A stretch of 64,000 nucleotides of DNA, taken from NCBI GenBank assembly GCA_028285035.1, contig JANQQF010000156.1, positions 1 through 64,000 on the forward strand. The letters are read 5' to 3'. Every line of letters begins with the position of its first letter. Position 1 is the stretch's first letter. Positions 1-9,172 of this stretch are shown one piece after another. The stretch comes from Phycisphaerae bacterium. Its GTDB lineage: Bacteria; Chloroflexota; Anaerolineae; 4572-78; J111. The position numbers were made by a program, and so were the translations under genes. The notes below the pieces were generated by a model. That model was not told the DNA's origin. It saw only the letters and a list, made by a program, of their open reading frames with translations, and did no database searches.

Positions 1-213
1 ATGAACGCACTCTTGAGAGTAGTGAAGCTATGGTTTACATCGCTTCTATTCACATTATGTTAAAGCGACTCGCTCCTTCTTAATTTTTGTATAGCTTCTT
101 AGAAAATCTAGTAGATTAATCTTTCCAGTAAAGTCGATATTATTTTGGTGCATTTTCAAAATACCCAATATCTCACAAGGTGTAGCAGGAAGTACATCAT
201 AAAACGGTTAAAA
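1..213. other. left edge without a recognisable gene
   Basis: AT-rich sequence. A 20-codon open stretch from base 1 to the stop at 61-63 could be the tail of a plus-strand gene cut by the window edge, but it is too short to judge. Nothing else is supported here. Confidence 0.4.
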
Positions 214-246
214 ATAGGAGATCGACCACCTCGACCGATCTCCTAT
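214..246 (-). terminator. Rho-independent terminator of the slipin gene
   Basis: Perfect 11-bp inverted repeat (ATAGGAGATCG / CGATCTCCTAT) with an 11-nt loop, 24 nt downstream of the slipin stop. On the minus strand it is followed by TTTTAACCGTTTT. Confidence 0.8.
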
Positions 247-269
247 CTAAAATTCACAAACCTAAAATC

Positions 270-1064
270 CTACGAGCTCGAATCCGACTTCCCATTCCCA
301 CCCTGCCCCATCGCATTGGTGATGGCGGAGATAATATCGATGGGGAGGGGGAAGATGATGGTTGAGTTTTTCTCAACCGCGATCTCGGTTAGGGTTTGCA
401 GGTAACGGAGTTGGAGCGAAGCAGGTTCGCGGCCGATAACCTGAGCGGCTTCATCCAACTGCTTGGCGGCACCCAACTCACCCTCGGCGTGGATGATCTT
501 GGCCCGTTTTTCCCGCTCGGCCTCGGCCTGCTTGGCCATCGCTCGCTGCATCGTCTGGGGTAGCTCCACGTCCTTGACCTCAACGATAGACACCTTGATG
601 CCCCACGGCTCGGTCTGCTCATCAATGATCCGTTGTAGCTCATCATTGATCTTTTCCCGATGCGAGAGCAACTCATCCAACTCACTCTGCCCAATTACAT
701 TTCGTAGCGTGGTCTGAGCAATTTGCCAAGTCGCACGACGATAATCCTCAACTTGGATGACCGCAGCACCGGGATCAATGACCCGGAAATAAACCACGGC
801 ATTCACCTTGAGCGTCACGTTATCCCGGCTGATGGCTTCCTGAGAAGGTACGTCCAAGGTAATCGTTCGCAAATCAACCTTCATCATCCGATCAATGAAG
901 GGGATTAGGAAGAAAAGCCCTGGCCCCTTGGCCCCAACAAACCGACCCAACCGGAAAATCACACCCCGTTCATACTCTTGCACCACCCGTACGGCAGAGA
1001 AGAGCAAAAATACCACAACAACACCAATAAATCCCAAACAAGGAATAAAGGCAAGAACATCCAT
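270..1064 (-). CDS. slipin / stomatin-like SPFH (band 7) membrane protein
   Basis: 264-residue protein with one N-terminal membrane segment (about residues 3-25) followed by an SPFH/band 7 domain. The stomatin-type core is visible: [15 protein letters not shown], then [12 protein letters not shown], then [15 protein letters not shown] charged helical stretch rich in A, E and K (about residues 170-215) matches the oligomerising coiled coil of the family. Slipins assemble into membrane rings or microdomains; bacterial ones are often paired with an NfeD protein, but no NfeD gene is seen here. The start was placed at the ATG with AAAGGAG 8 nt upstream; a TTG two codons earlier is also open. It looks like a single-gene unit. 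Family is confident, cellular role is not known. Confidence 0.92.
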   Translation of the reverse strand: MDVLAFIPCLGFIGVVVVFLLFSAVRVVQEYERGVIFRLGRFVGAKGPGLFFLIPFIDRMMKVDLRTITLDVPSQEAISRDNVTLKVNAVVYFRVIDPGAAVIQVEDYRRATWQIAQTTLRNVIGQSELDELLSHREKINDELQRIIDEQTEPWGIKVSIVEVKDVELPQTMQRAMAKQAEAEREKRAKIIHAEGELGAAKQLDEAAQVIGREPASLQLRYLQTLTEIAVEKNSTIIFPLPIDIISAITNAMGQGGNGKSDSSS

Positions 1065-1197
1065 ACACAAATCTCCTTTGATAATTTACTTTAAATCACG
1101 ATATGATTATAGCTTAAGCGATAGGATTCGTGTAATTATGGGGTAGGGGGTTATGGTAATTGAGCAATGATTTATACAAGCGGGGGAAAGTTTACGA

Positions 1198-1259
1198 GTC
1201 AATTGTCACTGGTCATTTGTGTTTTTACAAGTGACCAATAACGAAGGACAAATGACTAA
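1198..1259. repeat. intergenic GTCATTNGTC-type short repeats
   Basis: Mosaic of direct and inverted copies of GTCACTGGTCATTTG / CAAATGAC units between the slipin and hydrolase genes. A very similar array sits at 33711-33785, so this is a dispersed repeat family and not unique sequence. Confidence 0.6.
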
Positions 1260-2147
1260 CTAAACGTGCGTCAACAATTTATTATGCAAATTAAAGAGCT
1301 TCATCGGTGTCCCGAGAAAGGCTTCGATGTAACGTTGGGTGATTTGGGGTGTTTCAAAATGGGGCCAATGGCTGGCGTGGGGGATGATCCGCAAATCGGC
1401 GTCTGACCATTCTTCAGCCAAAGCACTGGCATCACGTAAGGGGACTGTGTTATCTTCCATTCCCCAGATAACCAACCCCGGCACTTTGATGCGACCAAGT
1501 TGACCACGCAGATCATTGTTTCGCATGGCCCAGTAACATTCGGCCCGCACTCGACCCTGCCCCCGTCGTCGGGCATCCGCCCGTAGCCGAACATAATCAG
1601 CCTCCGAGACCTCACTATTATCGGCAAATGAGGCGGGGCGCATCAGGTTATCGGTTAAGTTCATTGTATAGGGTTCGACGAGTGAGCCAAGCCAATCGGC
1701 AATCAAGAAGCGTTCCAACATTGTGACCGGGGCGATAAAGAGGTTGATGAAAAGCGAGAGTTCGCCACTAATTGTGGGGCATAATAAAACCAGCCGTTCA
1801 ACCAAGGCGGGGTGCCGCAGGGTTAGAGTGAGGCTAATCATCCCCCCCATCGAATGGCCAATCAGGACAACGGGTTTGTCGGATACTTGCTGAATGAGCG
1901 CGGCCAAGGTATCAGCATATCCTTCAATTGTCGCCGGTTCGGGACCGTGCGGCGATTGGCCATAGCCTGGCAAATCGACAGCCATACAGTGAAATCGCTT
2001 AGAAACGTAGGGGATTAGGGGTGACATTGCGTACCAGGAGCTCGACCAGCCGTGGATCAATAAGGCCAACGGGCGGGTCTTTTTCCCTGCTTCGCACACA
2101 TATATCTGCTCATCATTAACCGTATAGGCATTAATTTCTTGTGCCAC
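1260..2147 (-). CDS. alpha/beta hydrolase
   Basis: 295-residue alpha/beta-hydrolase-fold protein. The oxyanion-hole HGWSSSW lies near residue 32, the nucleophile elbow GHSMGG near residue 97, a candidate catalytic acid in VIWGMEDNTVP, and the catalytic His in HASHWPHFE. A cap region follows the nucleophile strand. The overall pattern resembles epoxide hydrolase, haloalkane dehalogenase and C-C-bond hydrolase relatives, and the substrate cannot be told. The start is a GTG with AAGGAG 7 nt upstream. No signal peptide, so probably cytosolic. It lies downstream of tal-pgi on the same strand but is separated by a hairpin and about 260 bp, so it is probably expressed independently. Confidence 0.9.
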   Translation of the reverse strand: MAQEINAYTVNDEQIYVCEAGKKTRPLALLIHGWSSSWYAMSPLIPYVSKRFHCMAVDLPGYGQSPHGPEPATIEGYADTLAALIQQVSDKPVVLIGHSMGGMISLTLTLRHPALVERLVLLCPTISGELSLFINLFIAPVTMLERFLIADWLGSLVEPYTMNLTDNLMRPASFADNSEVSEADYVRLRADARRRGQGRVRAECYWAMRNNDLRGQLGRIKVPGLVIWGMEDNTVPLRDASALAEEWSDADLRIIPHASHWPHFETPQITQRYIEAFLGTPMKLFNLHNKLLTHV

Positions 2148-2344
2148 TGATCAACTCCTTGGTTGAAAATTTTGGGTAGATGATTGGGAAATGGCACCCC
2201 ATTCTATCAATTTTAGATGGAGGGGCGGATTTTGTCCACTGCCTAAGGATTTTAAGAATATTTTGAGGGAAACTAATGTGGGGTGTAACCGAGTTGTGAC
2301 TTGTGCCAATGCTCTGCGTTGGCACAATAGCTGGATGTACCTAC

Positions 2345-2384
2345 CCTATCTACTACCAGCGCAGAGACGTTGGTAGTAGATAGG
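2345..2384 (-). terminator. hairpin downstream of tal-pgi
   Basis: Perfect 14-bp stem (CCTATCTACTACCA and its complement) with a 12-nt loop, 27 nt past the tal-pgi stop. The U-rich side is better on the plus strand (AATTTTTATC). It could act as a terminator or as an mRNA 3'-end stabiliser. Confidence 0.6.
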
Positions 2385-2410
2385 AATTTTTATCTAAGCA
2401 AAAATTGAGT

Positions 2411-5209
2411 TTAACCCATCAACTTCCGAATAGAAGCGGCAATGTCCTGCCCCGCTTCGATGTGGAAGCGAATTAAACGACGGTCATTCTCTTTAAGCGC
2501 ATTGAAATCGCCTTGGGCTTGGGCCGCGACGAGTGTGCCAAACTCGTAGGTTGCGTCAGGGATTGCCACGCTATTTTCTGGCGTATGGGTGATTTGGATA
2601 AACAAGCCTTTGTTACCATCCCCTTTGTGCAACTGCCCGGTTGAGTGCAAGAAGCGCGGACCATAGCCCACCGTTGTTGCCGCTCGCAGACCGATTTGAA
2701 TTTGTTGGCGTAATTCATTCAACGCTGCATCTGTTTCAGCATTGGTTGGGACGTAAGCCATAATCGCAACATAATCACCCGGCTGGAATTGCTTGAGGAA
2801 ATTGGCCAAAGCCTCGGTAACCGTTTCTCCCATGACAGGGCCATAAGCATCAATGTCATCATAATCAATCGTTGGATTTTCAGCAGGCAGATAGCCATTC
2901 GCTTCAAACTCTGCCATCAGCTCCCGGGCTTTGATCTTGGCCGATTCAACATTCGGCTGATCAAATGGATTGATTTTGAGAACAGCCCCAGCCGCCGCAG
3001 TGGCCATCTCCCAGCGGAAGAACTCTTGCCCCAAATCCTCTAACTCATCCATCTGTACCGTGATGACTGGATGTCCAGCCCCGGTGATAACATCAACCCA
3101 GCCATCCAAGGCGGCGTTATCATCTCCGGCCAGGCGCAGGTAGACAAATAGGCGATCGTTATTGTAGAACGCGGGTTCAGTTGGTGCTTCGCCAACCACG
3201 GGCAAAATGCCTTTGCCCAGCTTGCCCATACTCTCGGCAATCAATTGCTCAACCCACATTGTAAATGATTCGATTTTGGGCGAGGCAACAAAGGTGATTT
3301 TGTCACGCCCTTGCAAGGCCAACTCACCCATTGCAGCCCCGAGTTGCAAGCCAGGATTTTGGACTGCATGATTGCGACAAGCATCGGCCATACTGTTGGC
3401 TCGACGGAGCAATTTAGCCACATCGACACCAATCAAGGCCGCAGGAACAAGCCCAAAATAAGTTAGCGCTGAGTAGCGTCCGCCAACTTCAGGCGGGGAG
3501 GAGAAGATACGGCGGAATTTATTTTTCTTGGCGGATTCTTCTAATTTTGAGCCGGGGTCGGTCACCGCCACAAAGTTTTCACCGGGGTTATCTTTGGCTT
3601 GACCCACTACATCGAAGAAGTATTGATAGAGAGTACGCGTTTCAAGCGTTCCACCTGATTTACTTGATACCACAAATAGGGTCTGGGCTGGGTCAGCGAT
3701 GGCCTGATGCACGGCTGAAATTTGATCAGGGTTGGTGCTATCCAGGACAGTCAAGGGGATGCCATTCTCGGCCCCAAAGGTGGTCATAAAGACCTCGGGC
3801 GCAAGGCTGCTGCCGCCCATCCCGAGCAAGACTGCTTCTTTGAAGCCAGCGTCTTTCACCTCGGCGGCAAAGGCCATCAAATCCTCGGCCTCGGCGAACA
3901 TCTCCTCACCAATGGTGAGCCACCCCAAACGGTTGGTCAATTCAGACGTTTCAGCGGCTTTGGCTTCGTCAGGCACCCAGACAGTGCCATCTTTGGCCCA
4001 GATGCGATTGGCAACATCGGCGGCATCCCAGGCTTTCACCCGTACATCAACGGTCTCTTGGTAGTCGCCCATATCCAGCGCCATCGGGCTGACCTGTTGC
4101 GAGACGATGGTTTCGCGTTTTTGCTCAAGTGTATTTAGCAGATCAACAAATGATTTGGCAAAAGCCGCCACACCGGCATCCTGTAATTGATTCATCGCAT
4201 CATCATAGTCGATGTCAAAATCTTTGAGCTTTTCAACCATTGGGAGGGCTTCATCCAAGTCTTCTTCCAAACTGGCTCGAATTTCACCGTGATCTTTCAA
4301 ACCAAGCAAGGTAGCTGGCGGCAAAGTATCGACCGTGTGAGGACCAACCAGTTCCTCGGCGTAGAGCACATCGCGATAGGCAGGATTCTTGGTGCTGGTG
4401 CTGGCCCAGAGCGGACGTTGTAAGCGAGCGCCTTTGGCGGCCAGCTTTTGGAAGCGCTCATCGCCAAACATCTCCTGAAACTCTCTGTAAGCAGCTTTGG
4501 CGTTGGCAATGGCTAGTTTGCCTTGCAGGGCCTCGGCCTCTGCATTGTCCGCTTCACCGAGCAACTTATCCAAAATGGTATCGACCCGGCTGACGAAGAA
4601 AGAGGCCACAGAAGCGACACCACTTAAATCACCTCCCTCAGCATCCAGCTTTTCCAACCCAGCAATGTAGGCGTTCGCCACGTCGATGTAATCTTGCAGA
4701 GAGAACATCAAGGTCACATTGACATTGATCCCAGAGCCAATCACCTCGGTAATCGCAGGCAAGCCCGCTTGGGTGGCCGGAATTTTGATCATCAAGTTAG
4801 GACGACTGACCGCTTCAAAAAGGCGTTTCGCTTCAGCAACTGTGCCTTCGGTATCGTGCGCTAGTTCGGGGGAAACTTCGAGGCTGATGTAGCCATCTTC
4901 GCCGTTGGTCCGCTCGTAGACTGGCTGGAGCAAATCGGCTGCACTTTTGATATCCTCAATTGCCAACGCTTCATACAAGTCTTTAATTGGAATGGTCGGG
5001 GTTTCAGCCACAATTTCACTCAATTGGGCATCATAGGCGTCGCTGCCAGCAATTGCTTTCTGGAAAATCGCCGGGTTTGAGGTGACGCCGACGATGTAAT
5101 CTTCATCTATCAAGCGAGCCAATTCTCCATCAGTGAGCAGGCCGCGCTCAATGTTGTCATACCAAAGGGATTGTCCCAGTTCAGATATTTTCTTTAGCGC
5201 ATCAGACAT
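2411..5209 (-). CDS. tal-pgi: bifunctional transaldolase / glucose-6-phosphate isomerase
   Basis: 932-residue fusion. Residues 1 to about 370 are transaldolase (type with GQSLWYDNIERGLL at the N-terminus and Schiff-base lysine in LMIKIPAT). Residues about 385-932 are phosphoglucose isomerase (GMGGSSLAPE; sugar-phosphate loop VVSSKSGGTLETRTL). The two enzymes link the non-oxidative pentose phosphate pathway to glycolysis/gluconeogenesis, and the fusion channels both through one cytosolic polypeptide. Such Tal-Pgi fusions are known in several phyla, including Chloroflexota. The start was set at MSDALKK because GGAGG sits 5 nt before that ATG; an ATG four codons upstream overlaps the Shine-Dalgarno itself. 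Both active-site regions look intact. Confidence 0.95.
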   Translation of the reverse strand: MSDALKKISELGQSLWYDNIERGLLTDGELARLIDEDYIVGVTSNPAIFQKAIAGSDAYDAQLSEIVAETPTIPIKDLYEALAIEDIKSAADLLQPVYERTNGEDGYISLEVSPELAHDTEGTVAEAKRLFEAVSRPNLMIKIPATQAGLPAITEVIGSGINVNVTLMFSLQDYIDVANAYIAGLEKLDAEGGDLSGVASVASFFVSRVDTILDKLLGEADNAEAEALQGKLAIANAKAAYREFQEMFGDERFQKLAAKGARLQRPLWASTSTKNPAYRDVLYAEELVGPHTVDTLPPATLLGLKDHGEIRASLEEDLDEALPMVEKLKDFDIDYDDAMNQLQDAGVAAFAKSFVDLLNTLEQKRETIVSQQVSPMALDMGDYQETVDVRVKAWDAADVANRIWAKDGTVWVPDEAKAAETSELTNRLGWLTIGEEMFAEAEDLMAFAAEVKDAGFKEAVLLGMGGSSLAPEVFMTTFGAENGIPLTVLDSTNPDQISAVHQAIADPAQTLFVVSSKSGGTLETRTLYQYFFDVVGQAKDNPGENFVAVTDPGSKLEESAKKNKFRRIFSSPPEVGGRYSALTYFGLVPAALIGVDVAKLLRRANSMADACRNHAVQNPGLQLGAAMGELALQGRDKITFVASPKIESFTMWVEQLIAESMGKLGKGILPVVGEAPTEPAFYNNDRLFVYLRLAGDDNAALDGWVDVITGAGHPVITVQMDELEDLGQEFFRWEMATAAAGAVLKINPFDQPNVESAKIKARELMAEFEANGYLPAENPTIDYDDIDAYGPVMGETVTEALANFLKQFQPGDYVAIMAYVPTNAETDAALNELRQQIQIGLRAATTVGYGPRFLHSTGQLHKGDGNKGLFIQITHTPENSVAIPDATYEFGTLVAAQAQGDFNALKENDRRLIRFHIEAGQDIAASIRKLMG

Positions 5210-5310
5210 GATTGCCTCCATAAAGTTATATGGGTGAATTAAGTGTTTGGCGATTTAGACGTGCTACTGGTCAACTTTTATACACATCTTGAACAAAGCC
5301 AAGTATACCA

Positions 5311-5357
5311 CAACCTTCCATTCTGCCACACTTCCAACCTCCCAGCCTTCCAAATTG
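5311..5357. repeat. CTTCCAACCTTCCA-type intergenic repeats
   Basis: Degenerate 7-8 bp units (ACCTTCCA, CACTTCCA, ACCTCCCA, GCCTTCCA) in the divergent tal-pgi/prmA spacer. Related arrays occur at 15041-15071 and 55162-55197. Confidence 0.6.
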
Positions 5358-5397
5358 ACCAATTTAGATGATAGCCTACAATGAATTCATCTTGAAA

Positions 5398-6297
5398 ATG
5401 GATACAACAATGGATTTTATTGAAATAGCGGTTGAAGCGATTGATGGGGAAGCGGCGGAGACGGTAGGGGAGCTATTTAATCGGTTTGGCTATGGCGGGG
5501 CGGTGATGGAGGCCTTTCCGCCAGATTTTGAGAAGGTCACGGTTCGAACCGTCGTGGCAGAAGAGGATGACGAGAAGCTAAGACATATCGAAATGATGTT
5601 GGCGCTCATTGACAAAGCCCTGCCCAACGGATTGCCGGAGCCAAAGCTACGGGTCGTAGGCAAGACCGATTGGGCCAATGCCTGGCGTGAAAATTTCCAC
5701 GCCATTCGAGTGGGCAAACGATTTGTCATCAAACCCAGTTGGCGGGAGTATACAGCAGCAGATGATGATCTAATTATCGAGATTGATCCTGGTCTGGCTT
5801 TTGGCAGCGGCCTCCACCCAACGACTCAACTCTGTTTGATGATGTTGGAAGATTTACCCCTAGCGGATAAAACGATTTTTGATGTGGGCACGGGGTCAGC
5901 AATTTTATCCCTGGCCGCCCTGAAATTGGGTGCGACCCAGATCCGAGCCGTTGATGTTGATGATATTGCGGTGCGGGTGGCGGAAGAAAATTTTGAGCGA
6001 AATGGATATTCCACAGAAGCTGGCTCAATCGAGACTTCGATTGGCTCTGCGGATGATGTTGGTGGACAGACCTGGGATGTGGTTATCGCCAACATTCTGG
6101 CCCATATTCTCATCGAGATAATGGCCGGCTTACGGGCTGCCCTTGCGCCTGATGGCGTTTTGATGTTATCCGGCATCATCAATGAACAGGAAGAGTCTAT
6201 GTTACAGGCTTTGCAAGAACATAATTTGAGCATTATCACTCAGCAGGCTGAAGGCGATTGGATCGCCTTTCTGGTTAAGGCTGAACAAAGTGATTAA
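5398..6297 (+). CDS. prmA: ribosomal protein L11 methyltransferase
   Basis: 299-residue SAM-dependent methyltransferase that trimethylates ribosomal protein L11. An N-terminal substrate-recognition domain of about 100 residues is followed by the PrmA hallmark DPGLAFGSGLHPTT, the SAM-binding loop FDVGTGSAIL and the catalytic-region VIANILAHIL. The length is normal for the family. The start is uncertain: an ATG 10 codons upstream (5368) is open, and MDFIEIAVEA (5410) aligns best with family N-termini. None has a strong Shine-Dalgarno. The gene is divergent from tal-pgi and precedes rsmE, another translation-machinery methyltransferase. Confidence 0.95.
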   Translation: MDTTMDFIEIAVEAIDGEAAETVGELFNRFGYGGAVMEAFPPDFEKVTVRTVVAEEDDEKLRHIEMMLALIDKALPNGLPEPKLRVVGKTDWANAWRENFHAIRVGKRFVIKPSWREYTAADDDLIIEIDPGLAFGSGLHPTTQLCLMMLEDLPLADKTIFDVGTGSAILSLAALKLGATQIRAVDVDDIAVRVAEENFERNGYSTEAGSIETSIGSADDVGGQTWDVVIANILAHILIEIMAGLRAALAPDGVLMLSGIINEQEESMLQALQEHNLSIITQQAEGDWIAFLVKAEQSD

Positions 6298-6315
6298 AGA
6301 AAGCGCGTCTAGAGT

Positions 6316-6349
6316 TGAAGGAGGCCAAGGTGCATTTTGGCCTCCTTCA
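6316..6349 (+). terminator. hairpin between prmA and rsmE
   Basis: Perfect 13-bp stem (TGAAGGAGGCCAA) with an 8-nt loop. The downstream U-tract is poor (TTATC), so termination may be partial, leaving some read-through into rsmE. Confidence 0.6.
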
Positions 6350-6388
6350 TTATCAAAAATTTCGGACGTCTCTGTTTAAGGTCCGCCA

Positions 6389-7132
6389 ATGCCCCATCGT
6401 TTTTTTATTCCACCCGAATGGCTCACCCCACCACAGGTTACCTTCCAAGCGGGTGTAGCTCATCAAATCAAAAATGTTCTGCGGTTACGCCCGGATGATG
6501 TGGTTATCGTACTTGATGGGTCTGGTCGCGCCTGGCAAGTGCATTTAACACAGGTTGAAAAGCGCACGGTACAAGGGGAAATCAAGGCAGAGCAAGTTAT
6601 TTCAAGTGAACCCCAAACCCATATCACCCTCTATCAAGGGACCCTCAAAGCCCAAAAATTTGAATGGGTTCTACAGAAGTGCACCGAGTTGGGTGTATCG
6701 CGGTTTGTGCCAACTATCTGCCAGCGATCTATTGTGAAAGATCGCAAGGCTATGACAAAAAAGTACGGTCGTTGGGAGCAGATTATCCAAGAGGCTGCGG
6801 AGCAAAGTGGTCGAGGCAGGTTACCAACATTGCAGCCACCGCTTAGCTTTAGAGAAAGTGTCGCTCAGGTTCAAAATCAAGGCCTAATTTTGATGCCTTG
6901 GGAACAAGCAGAATCTACAAACACCCTTGACACTGCCGTTCATGTTAATCCCGCTCAGCCCATTCACCTCTTCATTGGGCCAGAAGGTGGCTTTACGCCA
7001 ACCGAGGCTGAATTGGTGACCGCCAGGGGAGGCACACTTCTAAAACTTGGCCCTCGCATTCTGCGTGCCGAGACAGCCAGCATCGCAATTACAGCGGTTT
7101 TACTTTACAAACTAGGAAATTGGGATAGTTGA
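6389..7132 (+). CDS. rsmE: 16S rRNA (uracil-1498-N3)-methyltransferase
   Basis: 247-residue SPOUT-class methyltransferase. An N-terminal PUA-like RNA-binding region (about residues 15-75) precedes the knotted SAM-binding core with FIGPEGGFTPTE and LGPRILRAETASIA, both diagnostic for RsmE. The KCTELGVSRFVPT and RSIVK segments also match the family. The enzyme methylates 16S rRNA in the assembled 30S subunit. It follows prmA on the same strand, consistent with a translation-modification pair. Full length. Confidence 0.96.
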   Translation: MPHRFFIPPEWLTPPQVTFQAGVAHQIKNVLRLRPDDVVIVLDGSGRAWQVHLTQVEKRTVQGEIKAEQVISSEPQTHITLYQGTLKAQKFEWVLQKCTELGVSRFVPTICQRSIVKDRKAMTKKYGRWEQIIQEAAEQSGRGRLPTLQPPLSFRESVAQVQNQGLILMPWEQAESTNTLDTAVHVNPAQPIHLFIGPEGGFTPTEAELVTARGGTLLKLGPRILRAETASIAITAVLLYKLGNWDS

Positions 7133-7207
7133 CAGTGGGTCAGCCAAGCGTTAAAATATCAATAAGACTTTGACGTATAATCTCTATATTCAGAATCTGA
7201 TAGTCCT

Positions 7208-7585
7208 ATGACCCACGAACCCTATATCCTTTACATTGAAGATGAACGATCAATGATTGATCTTGTTTACCAAGCCTTAAAACTTCTTGGTTATAAAGTC
7301 GTTGGGGCTGTTTCAGGAAAACAGGGGATGGGATTGATCCAACAACGCCAACCTGATCTTTTGTTACTCGATTTGATGATGCCAGACTTTAATGGCTGGG
7401 ATGTCTATCGAGAAATCAAGAATAATGACGAGTTCGTCAATATCCCCGTCATTGTCATTACAGCCGTAGCCCCAGAGGATGGCCGAGTAGTTTTGGATGG
7501 CTTGCCTCCGGCTGATGACTACATCACAAAGCCATTTGACGTTGAGGATCTGCTCTATTCAGTGCAAAAGGTGTTAGGGGCCTAA
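7208..7585 (+). CDS. single-domain response regulator receiver (CheY-like)
   Basis: 125-residue receiver domain with no output domain. The acidic pair is in YIEDERS, the phosphoacceptor Asp in LLLDLMMPD, the switch Thr in VIVITAV and the invariant Lys in DDYITKPFD. It is therefore expected to be phosphorylated and to act by protein-protein contact. No kinase is adjacent; the histidine kinase at 44545 is far away. A TATAAT hexamer lies about 35 nt upstream. It converges on the partner-switching operon that carries a second single-domain receiver. Confidence 0.93.
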   Translation: MTHEPYILYIEDERSMIDLVYQALKLLGYKVVGAVSGKQGMGLIQQRQPDLLLLDLMMPDFNGWDVYREIKNNDEFVNIPVIVITAVAPEDGRVVLDGLPPADDYITKPFDVEDLLYSVQKVLGA

Positions 7586-7621
7586 CGGATTTAGGTAATT
7601 CACAAAAACATTGTTACATAA

Positions 7622-7660
7622 CAAAAGGGTGTCGAACAAATTGTGTCCGACACCCTTTTG
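7622..7660. terminator. bidirectional terminator between receiver and epimerase genes
   Basis: 13-bp perfect stem CAAAAGGGTGTCG / CGACACCCTTTTG between convergent genes, with A/T tracts on both flanks, so it can serve both strands. Confidence 0.85.
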
Positions 7661-7677
7661 TTTATCAGAATTATGAT

Positions 7678-8616
7678 TTATTCGGTAGGCATTTGAATGC
7701 TGGAAACCAGCTCCTGCAACCCCTGTTCAAATGATACATTTGCAGACCAACCAAGCACATTGTTAGCTTGACTCGGGTTTGAGTAGGAGTGGACAATATC
7801 CCCTGAACGAGCCGGTTTGTAAACCGGCTCTAGGTCTAAATCAAAAATCGTTCGTAGATTATCAAACAGTTGATTGATTGACGTTTGATGCCCTGTGCCA
7901 ACATTGAACAGCTTACCAACAGCCTCAGGTGTCTGAGCGGCCAATAAGTTGGCCTGAACCACATCTTTCACAAAGACAAAATCCCGTGTTTGCTCACCAT
8001 CCCCAAAAATGAAAGGGGCCGTTCCTTTTGCCATCCGATCTACAAAAATTGAAATCACGCCAGAGTAAGCGGATGAAGGGTCTTGTCGGGGACCAAATAC
8101 GTTAAAGTAGCGTAAAACCACAGTCTCCAACTCAAACGCTTCAGTGTATAGCTGACAGTATTGCTCAGCCGTTAATTTACTAATGGCGTAAGGTGATTTT
8201 GGGGCGGGGGCCATGGCTTCAATTTTAGGCAAGGTCGGCTCGTCACCATACACGGCACAGGTGGAACTCAACACAAGACGGTGAACTCCGGCCTCTTTCG
8301 CTGCTGTCAAAAGCTTTAGAGTCCCAACGCTATTGATCATTTCCGCTTCAAGCGGTTTCGCCATCGACTCTGGCACAGAGACCATCGCCGCTAAATGAAA
8401 AATCGTATCAATCCCTTCAACCGCTTTTGCTAAAATGGCCTCATCCCGAATATCACCTTCAATAAATTCAACCTGACCATTAACTTGCGCTAAATTTTCC
8501 TGATGCCCGGTGATGAGACTATCTAAAACACGAACCTGATCTCCACGAGAGACCAGTGCGTCTACAATGTGCGATCCTATGAATCCTGCCCCGCCTGTAA
8601 CGAGAGAATGTCTCAT
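7678..8616 (-). CDS. NAD-dependent sugar-nucleotide epimerase/dehydratase
   Basis: 312-residue extended SDR of the GalE/WbpP-like group. The N-terminal NAD-binding loop is TGGAGFIGSH, the FHLAAMVSVPES segment follows, the catalytic Ser/Thr region is LSSTCAVYG, and the YxxxK dyad is in SPYAISK. The NVFGPRQDPSS motif and the C-terminal substrate domain are present. It is likely to be a UDP-hexose 4-epimerase or related enzyme for surface polysaccharide. The start overlaps the stop of the upstream HATPase gene by 4 bp, so it is translationally coupled to the partner-switching operon, which is an unusual tail gene for such a module. Confidence 0.9.
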   Translation of the reverse strand: MRHSLVTGGAGFIGSHIVDALVSRGDQVRVLDSLITGHQENLAQVNGQVEFIEGDIRDEAILAKAVEGIDTIFHLAAMVSVPESMAKPLEAEMINSVGTLKLLTAAKEAGVHRLVLSSTCAVYGDEPTLPKIEAMAPAPKSPYAISKLTAEQYCQLYTEAFELETVVLRYFNVFGPRQDPSSAYSGVISIFVDRMAKGTAPFIFGDGEQTRDFVFVKDVVQANLLAAQTPEAVGKLFNVGTGHQTSINQLFDNLRTIFDLDLEPVYKPARSGDIVHSYSNPSQANNVLGWSANVSFEQGLQELVSSIQMPTE

Positions 8617-9041
8617 TTTTGTCTAACCTCATCTGATTTATATTTAACAAGAGTCAATTGGGTGCCTTTACCTTTAGGGCTACTATAATTTACCTCGTCC
8701 ATAACCTGTTCAATCAGATATACACCATATCCCCCTTCTTTAGCAACATCCAGATTGGGGGGACGGTAATTGGCTGTATCAAACTTTCGGCCAAAATCCC
8801 GAATGTTAAGGCAAAATTTATAATCATCAATATCAACGAGCAGGTGTATCTCTTGGCCTGGCTGGCTTTCATAAGCATGCTCAATGACATTCGCCAATGC
8901 TTCACCCACAGCCAGCTCAATTTCAAAAATCGAAGCTGAGTCAAAGCCGGCTAGGCGAGCATGCTTGGCAGTCCAATGTCTAGCCCGCACGGTCTCTTCC
9001 ATTTGGCTATCAATCACCAATTGATCTTTCATTTCCCCCAT
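8613..9041 (-). CDS. RsbW/SpoIIAB-type anti-sigma regulatory ATPase (HATPase_c_2)
   Basis: 142-residue GHKL-fold protein. The N-box is in VGEALANVIEHAYE and the G1-like region in LNIRDFGRKFD, followed by GGYGVYLIEQVMDEV. The family comprises serine kinases that hold a sigma factor or another partner until the unphosphorylated STAS protein displaces it. The start was set at the ATG with GGAG 5 nt upstream, which removes 12 residues from the longest frame. The downstream epimerase start overlaps its stop. The STAS antagonist is upstream (9173-9514). No sigma factor is adjacent, so the target is unknown. Confidence 0.9.
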   Translation of the reverse strand: MGEMKDQLVIDSQMEETVRARHWTAKHARLAGFDSASIFEIELAVGEALANVIEHAYESQPGQEIHLLVDIDDYKFCLNIRDFGRKFDTANYRPPNLDVAKEGGYGVYLIEQVMDEVNYSSPKGKGTQLTLVKYKSDEVRQK

Positions 9042-9172
9042 AAATACTCCAAGCACTTGTGAATTGTGAATAGCCAATTATGAATTGTAAATGAACAATA
9101 GATCACCTTAAAAGCAACTAGCACGTTTTGCTTTTTAGGCTACTCACTTGGTGAAGCCGTGGCCTCACACTC

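Noticed and set aside
145..405. 86-codon plus-strand ORF at the left edge
   Set aside because: It crosses the slipin terminator and the slipin 3' end on the opposite strand, with no ribosome-binding site.
1198..1259. CRISPR-like repeat array
   Set aside because: Units are 7-10 bp, degenerate and in mixed orientation, without regular spacers. There are no cas genes.
2131..2376. Two short ORFs (64 and 61 codons) in the hydrolase/tal-pgi spacer
   Set aside because: They overlap each other on opposite strands and run over the hairpin, and they show no recognisable domain.
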